DNA of 59,500 nucleotides. Source: Cellulomonas sp. Lineage in GTDB: Bacteria; Actinomycetota; Actinomycetes; Actinomycetales; Cellulomonadaceae. Position numbers and translations under genes: made by a program. Positions 35,839 through 45,400 of this stretch are shown piece after piece. Under the pieces are notes generated by a model, which saw nothing but the letters and a program-made list of their open reading frames with translations, was not told the origin of the DNA and ran no database searches. The DNA lies in contig NZ_JADGMY010000030.1 in the NCBI RefSeq assembly GCF_015234515.1, positions 50,528 through 110,027 of the forward strand, in the 5' to 3' direction. The stretch's first letter is position 1. Each line of letters begins with the position of its first letter.

Positions 35839-37377
35839 ATGCCCCTTTCGCACCCGCGGCGCCGCCCCCCGGCCACCGCCCGCCGCGCCGCCGTCGTCCG
35901 CCTCGCCGTCCTGCTCGCGGCCCTCACCACCGCGGCCTTCACGTGGGCGCCCGGCGCCTCGCAGCCCGGGGCACCGGCGACCTTCGACGTCCCCGTCGAC
36001 GCGTTCCGGCAGGCGATGGGCTACGCGCCGACGCCCGCCCCCGGACGGCCCGACGTGCTGCTGAGCCCCGACGCGGAGTGCTCGACGCCGACGGGCGGCA
36101 CGCCGTTCGGCTTCGACGACGCGTGCCGCGAGCACGACCTCGCCTACGACCTGCTGCGCTACGACCGTGACCGCGGCGCGGTCGTGGACCCGTGGGACCG
36201 CTGGTCCGCGGACACGCGCTTCGGCCTGCGGATGGTCGAGCGGTGCACCGAGCAGGTCGTCGTGCTGGCCCCCTGCCTGGCCACCGCCGCCGTCTACCAC
36301 GCCGCCGTGGGCGTGAACTCGGTGCGTCAGCTCTACGGGGCGCCGGCCGACGAGACGGGCGTGCAGGTCGCGGGGTCGTCGCTCGCGATGGTCGCGCTCG
36401 CGGTGCTGCTCCTCGCGCCGACGGCGGCAGCCCGGGCATTCCGGCGCATGCTGCGGCTCGCCGAGGTGCACCTGACGCCGCCGCCGGCGTGGTCCGGCTG
36501 GTCGGGCGCCGCCGGTTCGCTCGTGCGCTGGACGGACCTGGGGCGGGAAGGACGGCGGCTGCTCACGCGACCCCCGGTCGCCGAGGGCGCGCTGCGGGTC
36601 GTCGTCGGGCTCGAGTCCGCCCGCCGGCTCGACGACCGCGTCGCGCTCGCCCTCGCGGAGGCCGAGCGGGTCGGCGCGTTCACGCGCGGCACGGTGTGCG
36701 TCGCGACGCCGACGGGCTCCGGCTGGCTCAACCCCGCCGCGGTCGAGGCCCTCGAGCTGGCGACCGGCGGGGACGTCGCGACCCTCACCGTCCCGTACGC
36801 GGCCGCGCCGAGCTGGCTCGCCGCGCTCGCCCACCCGGGAGCCCACCGGCGGTCGTCGGTCGCGCTGCTGGCCGCGGTGCACGCCCGGTGGGAGCGGCTC
36901 CCGCGCGAGTCACGTCCGCGGCTCGTCGTGCTGGGCGAGAGCCTCGGGGCCAACGGCATGGCGGACGCGCTGCGCCGGCTGCCCCACGTCCGGGCCGACG
37001 TGGCCGGCGGGCTGCTGGTGGGAGGGGTGCGGTCGGCGTCGTGGGAACCGCCGGGGCGGGTGGCGCTCGTCCGGCACGACGACGACCCGGTGGTCAGTCT
37101 GGGCCTGCGCACGGTGCACCGGCTGCCCGGTGCCGGGCAGGCTCCCGAGGGGCACGGGCACCACTACGGGGCCGAGCTGGGTGCCGCGTGGCGGGAGGAC
37201 CTCGGTGTCCTGGCTCGTCCGCCGGCCGGGTGCCCGCCCGGCCGGCCGTCTCAGGACGGCGGCCCCGTGGGTGCGCCGAGCGAGGCGTTGACGAGCGGTC
37301 CCCACTCGGCGAACGCGGGCACGTCGAGCCAGTACCCGTCGGTGGCGACGTCGGTGAACTCGGTGACGTGCGTCTGA
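35839..37377 (+). CDS. Fusion of phospholipase A2-like and alpha/beta-hydrolase (PF10081-like) domains
   Basis: A 512-residue protein in three parts. After an N-terminal signal/anchor (VVRLAVLLAALTTAAF), about 50-170 resembles prokaryotic phospholipase A2: DACREHDLAYDLLRYDR holds the His-Asp active-site pair with a Cys. A membrane segment follows (LAMVALAVLLLAP, about 180-195). Residues 250-460 match the 'alpha/beta-hydrolase family' PF10081: TPTGSGWLNPAAVEAL, LGESLGANGM with the nucleophile Ser, and a late GHGHHYGAELGAAW. The last about 50 residues run antisense through the neighbouring gene and look non-homologous. An envelope lipase is inferred. The start ATG 35839 is leaderless-like. Confidence 0.75.
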   Translation: MPLSHPRRRPPATARRAAVVRLAVLLAALTTAAFTWAPGASQPGAPATFDVPVDAFRQAMGYAPTPAPGRPDVLLSPDAECSTPTGGTPFGFDDACREHDLAYDLLRYDRDRGAVVDPWDRWSADTRFGLRMVERCTEQVVVLAPCLATAAVYHAAVGVNSVRQLYGAPADETGVQVAGSSLAMVALAVLLLAPTAAARAFRRMLRLAEVHLTPPPAWSGWSGAAGSLVRWTDLGREGRRLLTRPPVAEGALRVVVGLESARRLDDRVALALAEAERVGAFTRGTVCVATPTGSGWLNPAAVEALELATGGDVATLTVPYAAAPSWLAALAHPGAHRRSSVALLAAVHARWERLPRESRPRLVVLGESLGANGMADALRRLPHVRADVAGGLLVGGVRSASWEPPGRVALVRHDDDPVVSLGLRTVHRLPGAGQAPEGHGHHYGAELGAAWREDLGVLARPPAGCPPGRPSQDGGPVGAPSEALTSGPHSANAGTSSQYPSVATSVNSVTCV

Positions 37378-37782
37378 CCGGTCTCCTTGTCGCGGATCGT
37401 GAGGGACCCGCTCCCGTCGGGACGTGCCGAGGTCTTGAGCGCCAGCACCGCGTCGAACTCCATGTACTGGGTCTCGTCGTCGGGGTAGACGTACTCCCGG
37501 GTGACCCACCGCCACAGCCGGCCGTCGATGAGGTCCCAGTCGACCGACCGCGCCACGGAACCGCCGGGCGTGTACAGCTGGACCCGGAAGCGCCCCCTCC
37601 GCCCCGATCACCCACAGGGGGCGCAGGGTGCCGTCCTCGTCGCGCGTGCTGGCGTCGACGACCTCCACGCCCTCCCCGCTGTCGTACAGCCGCCTCGCCT
37701 CGTCGAGCGTCAACCAGGTGTGACCCCCGGTGGGGCGACGCGTCAGGTCGTTCCAGCGCGTGGTGTACATCACCTCGGACAT
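37251..37782 (-). pseudogene. Frameshifted gene of unknown function
   Basis: Two minus-strand reading frames join into one sensible protein of about 176 residues if one base is removed from a run of five G/C pairs at about 37604-37608. The 5' part (ATG 37782, AAGGGA upstream) reads MYTTRWNDL to LRPLWVIGAEG. The 3' part continues as RFRVQLYTPGG, then RSVDWDLIDGRLWRWVTREY, to the stop at 37251. Without the correction the first frame runs on as Arg/Pro-rich noise. I do not recognise the family. Either it is a genuine frameshift or a sequencing error in the G run. Its 3' end is overlapped by 127 bp by the convergent PLA2-fusion gene. Confidence 0.7.
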
Positions 37783-37903
37783 CAGGATCCCTTCATCGCT
37801 GAGTACGGCGCAGGCGTTCCGCGCCGCTAGCATCGCCGCGCCGGGACGACGGGGTCCCGCACTGACGGTCGCCGGGACGCAGCCCGGCGACGAGGAGGTC
37901 GTC

Positions 37904-38680
37904 GTGGGACGTCCGCTGTCCACAGCCGCACGCATCTGGGCGGCGGTCGCCGTCGTGCTCCTGCTCGTCCACCTCACCGCCGAGGCGACCGGCGCGCAAG
38001 ACCTGTCCACCGTGAGCCAGTGGACCCTGATGCCGGCGCTCGCCGCCGTCGTCCTGACCGCCACGCGGCGTCCGCGCAGCCGGCTGGTGACGTGGGTCGT
38101 CGTCGCGCTCGGGTTCTCGTGGCTGGGTGACTTGATGCCGTCGCTCGTCGCCGACGACCTGTCGTTCCTGGTCATGGTCGGGTTCTTCCTGCTGGCCCAG
38201 GTGGCGTACGTCGTGGCGTTCGCCCCCTCGGTGCGCACGTCCGTCGTCCACAGGCGTCGGCTCCTGGTGCTGCCGTACCTCGCGGCGCTCGGGACGCTGG
38301 TGGCCCTGTGCGCGCCGCACGCGGGCAGCCTGCTCGTCCCCGTGTGCGTCTACGGCGTGACGCTCACCGCGATGGCCGTTCTGGCGACCGGTCTGGGACG
38401 GGTCGCGGCGGCGGGCGGTGCGATCTTCCTGGTGAGCGACGCGCTCATCGCGCTCGAGGCGTTCGTCCCGTCGTGGGACCTCGCGGGCCAGGGGTTCTGG
38501 GTGATGCTGACGTACACCGTCGGGCAGGGTCTGCTCGCCGCGGCGGTGCTGAGCCGCGACGCCGCCGAGCGCCGCGCAGCGGAGCAGCAGCTCGCGCGCG
38601 GGGACGTCCAGAAGCCCGCGACGGGTGGCCACGCAGCCGTCGGCGAACGTCCTGTTGGACCGACCGCCCCACGTCGCTGA
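37904..38680 (+). CDS. Lysoplasmalogenase-like (YhhN/TMEM86) membrane protein
   Basis: A 258-residue membrane protein with about eight hydrophobic segments. The family's catalytic-type Asp motifs are present: GFSWLGDLMPSL and IFLVSDALIAL. YhhN/TMEM86 proteins hydrolyse the vinyl-ether bond of lysoplasmalogens in animals; bacterial substrates are less certain. A charged C-terminal tail follows the last segment. GTG 37904 is chosen because GAGGAGG lies 6-7 nt upstream; longer frames back to 37730 lack support. Confidence 0.82.
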   Translation: MGRPLSTAARIWAAVAVVLLLVHLTAEATGAQDLSTVSQWTLMPALAAVVLTATRRPRSRLVTWVVVALGFSWLGDLMPSLVADDLSFLVMVGFFLLAQVAYVVAFAPSVRTSVVHRRRLLVLPYLAALGTLVALCAPHAGSLLVPVCVYGVTLTAMAVLATGLGRVAAAGGAIFLVSDALIALEAFVPSWDLAGQGFWVMLTYTVGQGLLAAAVLSRDAAERRAAEQQLARGDVQKPATGGHAAVGERPVGPTAPRR

Positions 38681-38766
38681 GCCGGCGACGGACCGCAGGA
38701 CGGGCATCCGAACCGACGGGGAGAGGCGACGCGGTACAGCGCTTCATCCGAGCGGGAGCAGCAGAA

Positions 38767-38794
38767 GGCACGGGCTGGCGTCCACGCCCGTGCC
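38767..38794 (+). terminator. Terminator-like hairpin
   Basis: GGCACGGGC (38767-38775) pairs perfectly with GCCCGTGCC (38786-38794) over a 10-nt loop, 86 nt after the lysoplasmalogenase-like gene. No U tract follows. Otherwise 38681-38904 shows no gene. Confidence 0.4.
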
Positions 38795-38904
38795 GACCGG
38801 GTAGACCCGTCCGCGTACCGCAGACGGTGATCCGCGGTGACGGACCGCGCGCAGCGCCGAGCGACCGCCCACTCCGCGTGCCACCGGCCGCCCCCGACAC
38901 GACG

Positions 38905-38947
38905 AAACCCCCCGCGGGACGCCCTTCCGGGCCCCCGCGAGGGGTTC
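38905..38947 (-). terminator. Terminator of the tRNA-Ser gene
   Basis: On the minus strand, AACCCCTCGCGGG (38946-38934) and CCCGCGGGGGGTT (38918-38906) form a 13-bp stem with one mismatch, followed by a short T run. It begins about 40 nt after the tRNA 3' end. Confidence 0.7.
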
Positions 38948-38986
38948 TGTCACTCCCTGGCCCTGAGCTGTGTCAGGACCGAGCGG

Positions 38987-39073
38987 CGGTAGCGGTGGGA
39001 TTTGAACCCACGGTGGACTTTCACCCACACACGCTTTCGAGGCGTGCTCCTTAGGCCGCTCGGACACGCTACC
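38987..39073 (-). tRNA. tRNA-Ser (anticodon CGA)
   Basis: An 87-nt class II tRNA. The acceptor arms GGTAGCG and CGCTACC are complementary, the T arm is GTGGGTTCAAATCCCAC, and the anticodon loop CTCGAAA gives CGA, reading UCG. A long variable arm (about TGTGGGTGAAAGTCCACC) confirms serine. CCA is not encoded. It stands alone with its own terminator downstream. Confidence 0.97.
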
Positions 39074-39147
39074 TCGGGGGGTCACAGTACCCGCTCGGCG
39101 CCGTCGGACCCAATCCGTTCCGGCGGCGACCGCGCGCCGGTGCGTCG

Positions 39148-39153
39148 TACCGT
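39148..39153 (+). promoter_or_regulatory. -10 box of a leaderless promoter (Sir2 gene)
   Basis: TACCGT lies 6 nt before GTG 39160. The GGAGAG between them is too close to the start to be a normal ribosome site. Confidence 0.45.
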
Positions 39154-39159
39154 GGAGAG

Positions 39160-40050
39160 GTGAGCACGTCCCCGTCCGTCCCCGTGACACAGGGCTCGCT
39201 CGCGCACGTCGTCGCACTGCTGGCGGGGCACCGCCTGACGGTCCTGACGGGGGCGGGTGTGTCCACGGACTCCGGCATCCCCGACTACCGCGGGCCGGAC
39301 TCTCCCCCGCGGACGCCGATGACGTTCCAGCAGTTCGTCGGTGACGAGGCGTTCCGGCGGCACTACTGGGCGCGCAACCACGTGGGCTGGCGGCACGTGC
39401 ACCGCACGGTGCCGAACGCCGGGCACCGGGCGCTGGCGGCGCTCGAGCAGCGGGGCGTCGTGCTCGGCGTCATCACCCAGAACGTCGACCTGCTGCACGA
39501 GGCCGCGGGGTCCCGCAACGTCATCGACCTGCACGGTCGCTACGACCGTGTGGTGTGCCTGCGGTGCCGGCGCGTGGTGCCGCGCTCGGAGCTCGCGGAC
39601 CGGCTGGAGGCGCTCAACCCCGGGTTCGTCGAGCGCGTCGGGCAGGTCGCGGACGTCGAGATCGCGCCGGACGCCGACGCGGTGGTCGAGCAGACCGCCG
39701 ACTTCCGGGTGCAGGCGTGCTGGCAGCCGGACCCCGACAACGCGTCCCGCGAGTGCGGCGGGATCCTCAAGCCGGACATCGTGTACTTCGGGGAGAACGT
39801 GCCACGTGAGCGGGTCAAGCGCGCGTACGCGATGGTCGACGCCGCCGACGCGCTGCTCGTTGCGGGCTCGTCGCTGACCGTGCACTCGGGGCGGCGGTTC
39901 GTGCGCCACGCCGCGCAGTCCGGCCGGCCCGTCATCGTCGTCAACCGCGGCGCGACGCGCGGCGACGCCTACGCCACGATGACGCTCGACGCAGGCACGA
40001 GCGAGACCCTCACCGACCTCGCCGAGCTCCTTCCGACACCGGCCCACTGA
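39160..40050 (+). CDS. Sir2 family NAD-dependent protein deacylase
   Basis: A 296-residue sirtuin. The NAD-binding motif [16 protein letters not shown] is at about 30-45, then [10 protein letters not shown], the catalytic His in DLHGRYD, and GSSLTVHSG plus VIVVNRG near the end. Four zinc-site cysteines are visible: CLRC and, 55 residues later, the pair in [14 protein letters not shown]. It removes acyl groups from lysines using NAD+. The class resembles the deacetylases of actinobacteria; substrates are unknown. It is a single gene, divergent from the nearby tRNA. Confidence 0.94.
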   Translation: MSTSPSVPVTQGSLAHVVALLAGHRLTVLTGAGVSTDSGIPDYRGPDSPPRTPMTFQQFVGDEAFRRHYWARNHVGWRHVHRTVPNAGHRALAALEQRGVVLGVITQNVDLLHEAAGSRNVIDLHGRYDRVVCLRCRRVVPRSELADRLEALNPGFVERVGQVADVEIAPDADAVVEQTADFRVQACWQPDPDNASRECGGILKPDIVYFGENVPRERVKRAYAMVDAADALLVAGSSLTVHSGRRFVRHAAQSGRPVIVVNRGATRGDAYATMTLDAGTSETLTDLAELLPTPAH

Positions 40051-40074
40051 GGCCCCAGCGAGCGCACGCGCCCA

Positions 40075-40151
40075 CGCCGAGCGCGGTACCCAGCCGCCGA
40101 GCGCGGGACGAACGAGTACCGCGCTCGGCGGGTGTGTGCCGCGCTCGGCGG
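40075..40151. repeat. Nested inverted repeats between Sir2 and deaminase genes
   Basis: Four copies of GCCGAGCGCGG, two in each orientation, lie at 40076, 40095, 40119 (reverse) and 40139 (reverse). The outer pair forms perfect 15-nt arms at 40075-40089 and 40116-40130. It may act as a terminator for the convergent Sir2 and deaminase genes or be a small palindromic element. Confidence 0.65.
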
Positions 40152-40192
40152 CGGGGGCGGCCTGGGCGGAGGGCGGGGGCGGCGAGGGCGGG

Positions 40193-40242
40193 CGAGGTTG
40201 GCGGTGCAGCGGACGAGGTTGGCGGCGCAGCGGGCGAGGTGG
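40193..40242. repeat. 21-bp tandem repeat
   Basis: CGAGGTTGGCGG-type units at 40193-40213 and 40214-40234, with a partial third copy, follow the palindromes. No gene is supported in 40051-40268. Confidence 0.65.
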
Positions 40243-40268
40243 GTCGCGCGGCCGGCGAGCGTGGGCGG

Positions 40269-40784
40269 TCAGCGCTGCGGGCGGAAGAACGTGCGCAGGA
40301 GCGTGGCGGACTCCTCGGCGCGGACGCCCGCGACCACCTCCACGCGGTGCAGGGCGCGGCGGTCGCGGACGACGTCCCACTGCGAGCCGCACGCACCGGC
40401 CTTCTCGTCCCATGCGCCCAGCACCAGCCGCGGGACGCGCGCCTGCAGCACCGCACCGGCGCACATGAGGCAGGGCTCGAGGGTCACGACGAGCGTGCAG
40501 CCGTCCAGGCGCCAGGTCCCCAGGGCGGTCGCGGCCGCGCGCAGCGCCACGATCTCGGCGTGCCCGGTCGGGTCGGCGTCGGCCTCCCGCAGGTTGCGAC
40601 CACGCCCGACGACCGCACCGTCCGGCCCGAGCACGACGGCGCCCACCGGCACGTCGCCGGTGGCCAGCGCGGCACGCGCCTCCGCCAGCGCGAGGCCCAT
40701 CGCCGCCTCGTCCGCGGGCGTCGCCGCGGGGGACGACGGGCCGACGACGACGCGGGGCGCCTCCGCTGCCGGCTGATGCTCCAC
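40269..40784 (-). CDS. tadA: Nucleoside deaminase, TadA-like
   Basis: A 171-residue zinc deaminase. The active site H75-A-E77 (TGHAEIV) and P104-C105-x2-C108 (LEPCLMCAG) gives three zinc ligands and the proton-shuttling Glu. [11 protein letters not shown] and [17 protein letters not shown] are typical of the tRNA adenosine-34 deaminase branch, which makes inosine in tRNA-Arg; a guanine or cytosine deaminase cannot be excluded. A low-complexity N-terminus of about 25 residues precedes the domain. GTG 40784 has GGAGGTGGGA upstream. Confidence 0.85.
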   Translation of the reverse strand: MEHQPAAEAPRVVVGPSSPAATPADEAAMGLALAEARAALATGDVPVGAVVLGPDGAVVGRGRNLREADADPTGHAEIVALRAAATALGTWRLDGCTLVVTLEPCLMCAGAVLQARVPRLVLGAWDEKAGACGSQWDVVRDRRALHRVEVVAGVRAEESATLLRTFFRPQR

Positions 40785-40903
40785 GTCCCACCTCCCCGTG
40801 CCACCACGTTGCCCTCGACCTCGTGCACGGCCGCCGACGTCGCGCGCCGCACGCCATCCGCGCCCGGGCACCCCGTCCCGGGCGACCGGGGGCATCCTCG
40901 CAC

Positions 40904-40909
40904 TACCCT
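40904..40909 (+). promoter_or_regulatory. -10 box of a leaderless promoter (upp)
   Basis: TACCCT is followed by 7 nt and ATG 40917, with no ribosome-binding site. Confidence 0.5.
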
Positions 40910-40916
40910 GGCGAGC

Positions 40917-41552
40917 ATGCGCCTGCACGTCGCCGACCACCCGCTCGTCGCCCACAAGCTCGCGGTCCTGCGTGACGCGAACACCCCGAGCCCCACGTTC
41001 CGCCAGCTCGTCGACGAGCTGGTGACGCTGCTCGCCTACGAGGCGACGCGTCACGTGCACACGCGCGAGGTCGAGGTCGTGACGCCCGTGGCGACGACCA
41101 CGGGTGTGAAGCTCGCCGACCCGAGCCCGATCGTCGTGCCGATCCTGCGTGCGGGCCTCGGGATGCTCGAGGGCATGACGCGGCTGCTGCCGACGGCCGA
41201 GGTCGGGTTCCTCGGTCTGCAGCGCGACGAGGAGACGCTCGAGGCGATCACGTACGCGAACCGCCTGCCCGAGGACCTGACGGGTCGCCAGTGCTTCCTC
41301 CTGGACCCCATGCTCGCGACGGGCAACACGCTGGTCGCCTCCATCGACTACCTGCTGCAGCGCGGCGCGCGTGACGTCACCGCCGTCTGCCTCATCGCCG
41401 CGCCGGAGGGCATCCGGGTCGTCGAGGAGTTCGTCGGGGACCGCGCGGACGTGCAGGTCGTGGTCGCGGCCGTCGACGAGCGCCTGAACGAGAAGGCGTA
41501 CATCGTGCCCGGCCTGGGTGACGCGGGAGACCGGCTCTACGGCATCGTCTGA
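40917..41552 (+). CDS. upp: Uracil phosphoribosyltransferase
   Basis: A 211-residue enzyme that salvages uracil with PRPP to UMP. Family hallmarks are [16 protein letters not shown] at the N-terminus, [14 protein letters not shown], the PRPP loop [17 protein letters not shown], and the terminal uracil-binding [20 protein letters not shown]. Full length and colinear with the family. It is divergent from tadA and has a leaderless start. Confidence 0.97.
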   Translation: MRLHVADHPLVAHKLAVLRDANTPSPTFRQLVDELVTLLAYEATRHVHTREVEVVTPVATTTGVKLADPSPIVVPILRAGLGMLEGMTRLLPTAEVGFLGLQRDEETLEAITYANRLPEDLTGRQCFLLDPMLATGNTLVASIDYLLQRGARDVTAVCLIAAPEGIRVVEEFVGDRADVQVVVAAVDERLNEKAYIVPGLGDAGDRLYGIV

Positions 41553-41871
41553 CCTCCGGACGGACGTGTGGCAGTCGACGGACGGCTCCGCCGCCGAACG
41601 TCCCGACCGGGGTGAACAGTTCTTGGAGTGCCGTGGAAGCGATCCCAAGACCTGAGACGCCGCGAGTAACCCCTTGGGGTGACCCCGGGCGTCGTGTCAC
41701 GATCGTCCGGTGAGTTCCGAGACGTCCCCTGTGCGCGCCCGCGTCGTCGACAGCGCGCATGCGTCCGGGTGGTACCCGAGCTGCTGTCGGTCCTGACCCG
41801 CCGACCTCAGCCCGTCCGTCCACCGACCGCCGCAGGCCCCGCCGCCGGTCACCCCGAGCTCGGAGACTCCC
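41553..41871. other. Intergenic stretch with a possible 28-codon leader ORF
   Basis: No conventional gene is visible. A short frame from GTG 41710 to 41796 encodes 28 residues ending in WYPSCCRS. It lacks a Shine-Dalgarno site and could be a leaderless leader peptide for the small gene at 41872, or chance. An imperfect inverted repeat, CTTGG at about 41622 with CCAAG at about 41646, precedes it. Confidence 0.3.
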
Positions 41872-42255
41872 ATGACCTCACCTGCACGACTGCGCCGCCC
41901 ACGCGCCGTCCACCGTCCCGTCCCTGTCGCGCCCGTGCCGCCCCACGGCCCGCGCGCGGGCTTCGTGCTCTACGTGAGCCTGCCCGAGGAGACCGAGGTC
42001 GAGCCCGGCGACGCCGGCGCCCCCCGCCGGCCCACGGCTCACGAGATCGCCGAGACCGCCGACCTCCTGCGCGAGCTCGCGCAGGAGGCGCTGCCGGGCT
42101 CCGAGACGTTCGCGGCGCTGTCGCTCGTGCCCGGAACGACCGGTGAGGTCCGTCGCTTCGGCGACCGCCTGCCCCACCTACGGCTGCTCGACCCGGTGGA
42201 CGACTCCCCGGCGGGCACCCCTGACGTCCTCAGCGGCTCGGGGGACGCCCGCTGA
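41872..42255 (+). CDS. Small protein of unknown function
   Basis: A 127-residue protein I do not recognise. The Arg/Pro-rich N-terminus (about 30 residues) precedes a more ordered part: GFVLYVSLPEETEVEPGDAG, then an acidic helix HEIAETADLLRELAQEAL and GSETFAALSLVPG. The C-terminus is acidic. No signal peptide or membrane segment. ATG 41872 has GGAG 6 nt upstream. It is convergent with the large sigma-fusion gene; 42256-42452 between them holds no supported feature. Confidence 0.55.
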   Translation: MTSPARLRRPRAVHRPVPVAPVPPHGPRAGFVLYVSLPEETEVEPGDAGAPRRPTAHEIAETADLLRELAQEALPGSETFAALSLVPGTTGEVRRFGDRLPHLRLLDPVDDSPAGTPDVLSGSGDAR

Positions 42256-42452
42256 GGACACGCGCTGCCGGGCCGGCGCACGGGATCGGGGGACCCCGTC
42301 CGGCTCGGCAGCGCACCTTCTTGTCCGCCCTGCCCGCCGCGCGCACGTCGCACAGCTGCGGCAACCCGCTCCGCTGAGGACGCGCGGGCGAGGCGTCAGC
42401 GCACGCGCGAGCGACGCCTCAGGCCGGTCGGGGCGTCGTCAGCCGGCCGGCG

Positions 42453-45400
42453 TCATCGACCGGCCGCCGGCGCCGTGCGCACGGTGACCACGCCGATGAG
42501 GTACTGGTCCCCGGTCGTGCTCGGCGTCAGCGTGCCGACGCCGGACGGCAGCTCGACCTCGGCGAATCCCTTGGCGTCGACGCCGAGGGAGTTGGGGTAG
42601 GCCCAGCCGGTCGCCGTGGAGTCGAACGCGTTGTCGGCGGACCCGCGGTCGACGACCGCGGACCCGTCCCACCGCAGCGGCCGCAGGGGCCCGACCTCGG
42701 AGAGCGTCAGCCGGTCGCCCGTGTTGCCGCGGTCGCCGTCCCACGCGACGACGCCGATGCGGGTGCGCGCACCGGGCTCGCCGACGAACGCGAACGCCGG
42801 TGCCGGCGCGGAGGTCCCGATCCACGCGCCGCCCTGGTGGACGGTCACCGACGCCGCCCCCGCGGTGCCCGGGGCCGCGGGCGTCCCGTGGACGACCACG
42901 AGCGACCACCCGGCGTAGTAGCTCGGGTCGCGGTCCGTGCGTCCGTCGCTGACGGCCACGTCGGCGAGCGCCCACGCGCCACCGCCGCCCCGCGCCACGA
43001 GGTCGGTCACCTCGACGGCGGCCTGGTAGTACCGTCGCCCGCTCGCGTCGGACACGTCCGTCACGGAGCCGGCGGTCACGTCGCTCCACGTCCCGTCGGG
43101 AGCCCGCAGCCGTGCGGTGTCGCGCGGCCCGCTCCAGGCGTCGCGGGGGCCGATGACGCCGGACCAGTACAGGCCGGCCCAGACGACCGGACGGGAGTCC
43201 GGCACGTGGAGGTACGTCTCGGAGGACACCGGGATCCTGGGGCGGTCGCCCTCCGGCGGCACCTGGTCGATCGGACGCATGTCGAGCCCGTTGTTGCTGC
43301 TCTCGCGGTGCGCGGCGGAGCACTCCAGCGCGTACGTGTCGACGCACAGGAGCAGCGGGGCGCCGACCTCCACGACCTCCAGGTCGCCGACGCCCGACCA
43401 CACCGGCGTGAGGTTGGCGGACGACACGACGACCTGCGTCGACGTCGTCGCGGGCCGCGCACCCGTCGCGGTCACGAGCACGTCGACCGCGCCGCGCACG
43501 GCGCCCGCGGCCCGGAACCGGATCTCGACGGGCAGCGTCTCGCCGGCGGACAGCTCACCCAGCGCGCAGGTCACGGTGCGACCCGTGCCCGTGCAGGCCT
43601 CGGTGCGGCCGCCGGTGGCGGTGCGGTCGATCGTCACCCCGGGCGGCAGGGTCACGGCGGCGCGCACGTCGGCGGCGGCCGCGGCCGGGCGGCCGTCGTC
43701 GCGCGCCCCGGACACCCCCACGACGAACGCGAGCGTGCCGCCGTGCGTCGTGTCGACGACCGCGGTGGCGCCGCTCACCGACAGGACCGGCTCGACGGCG
43801 GTCAGCGCGACCGCGTGGGACGCCACGGCGATGTCCGCGTCGGGGTGCGCGAGGCCGACGGTCACGGCGCCGAGCGGTCCGACCGTCCCGACCGGCACCT
43901 CTACCGAGGTCGTGAGCGTCCTGCTGGCGCCGGGGTCGAGGCCGGCGGTGCAGGTGGCCCTGCTGCCGTCACCGGAGCACGTCCAACCATCACCGTCGGC
44001 CGGGGCGAGCGTCGCTCCCGCCGGCGCCGTCAGGGTCAGGGTGGTCCCGGCCGCGGCTAGGTCGCCGTCGTTGGCGACCGTGACGGCGACCGCGGCAGGG
44101 GTGCCGGGTGCCACGGCGAGCTCCGTGGGCGCGTCGGCGGACAGGACCGCCGGTCGCACGAGCCGGTACCTCACGTCGTGCGTCTCGACCGGCCGGTGCG
44201 CGGACGGCATGAGCCGGACGTGCACGGACCCCTCGTCGGGGGCCGTCCCGCTCGCACTCGTGAGGACGAGGTCGAGCGTCGAGCTCTCGAACGCCGCGAG
44301 CGCGCGGTGGCGGCAGGTGACCACGCCGTCGTCGTCGGGCGTGCACGACCAGGGTGCGGAGGCCGTCGCAGACACCCCGGCCGGGAGCCGGAGCTCCACG
44401 ACGGCGGGAGCATCAACCGTCACACCGGTGCCACCCGCGTTGCGCACCGGCACCTGCAGGACCCGCGAGCGGCCCGCGACCAGCTGCACGTCGCTCGGCG
44501 TCTGCTGACCGAACGTGAGGCGCGCGAGCGACGGCGCGACCCGCACGCGGATGGCGTCGGGCTTCCACGTGCCGCCGTCCCAGGACATCCGCACGCGGAC
44601 CTCCTCGTCGCCGGACGCGCTGTAGGACTCGTCGACCGCGACCGTCAGGGACAGGACCGCGTCCTGCCCGGGCGCCAGCTCGGCCAGCGCGCAGGTCGCG
44701 GCGCCCTCGTCGGCGCTCGTGACGCACGACCAGGCGGTGGCGTCCGCGGGCGAGAAGCCGAAGCCGGCGGCCGCGAGCGCGCCGGCCGTCAGCGTGACAC
44801 CGGACGGCAGGGCGACGTCCGCCTCGAGCGCTGCCGCGGGCTGCCCCCCGGCGTTGCTCACCGTGAGCGTGATGGCCTGCCCCGCGACCCCCGCGATCAG
44901 CTCGATGCCGCCCTCGGGTGCCGCGATCACGACGTCCGCGGGTGCGGGTGGGGGGTCGGTGGTCGGCGTGGGCTCGGGCGTGGGCCCGGCCGTCGGCTCG
45001 ACGGTCGGTCCAGTCGTCGGCTCGGCCGTCGGGGCCGCGCCCGGCACGCCGACCGGGTCCACGACCGGTGCGACGGCGGGGCCGGCAGCACGGGGACGCG
45101 CGGCCGCCCCGCCGTCGCTCGCGTCGTCGCCGGCCTCGCGCGGCTCGGCCGCGTCGTCGTCCTGCTCGGGCACGGCCGTCGGGGAGGGCGCCGCGCTGCG
45201 TGACGGTGTCGCGTCCGCGGAGGGCGTGGCTCCCCCGGTCTGCGAGGCGCCGGACACGCCGGGCGTCGGCTCGGCGACGACGTCGTCGGGTCCCCCCAGC
45301 AGCTGGGCAGCACCGACGATCACGACGGCGACCACCGCGACCACCGCGACCGCGGCGGCGATCGCACCCGCGGAGACGCCGGCGAACACCCCGGCGACCC

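Noticed and set aside
35782..36882. 366-codon minus-strand frame opposite the PLA2 fusion
   Set aside because: No motifs, Gly/Arg-rich, and it has no plausible promoter or ribosome site.
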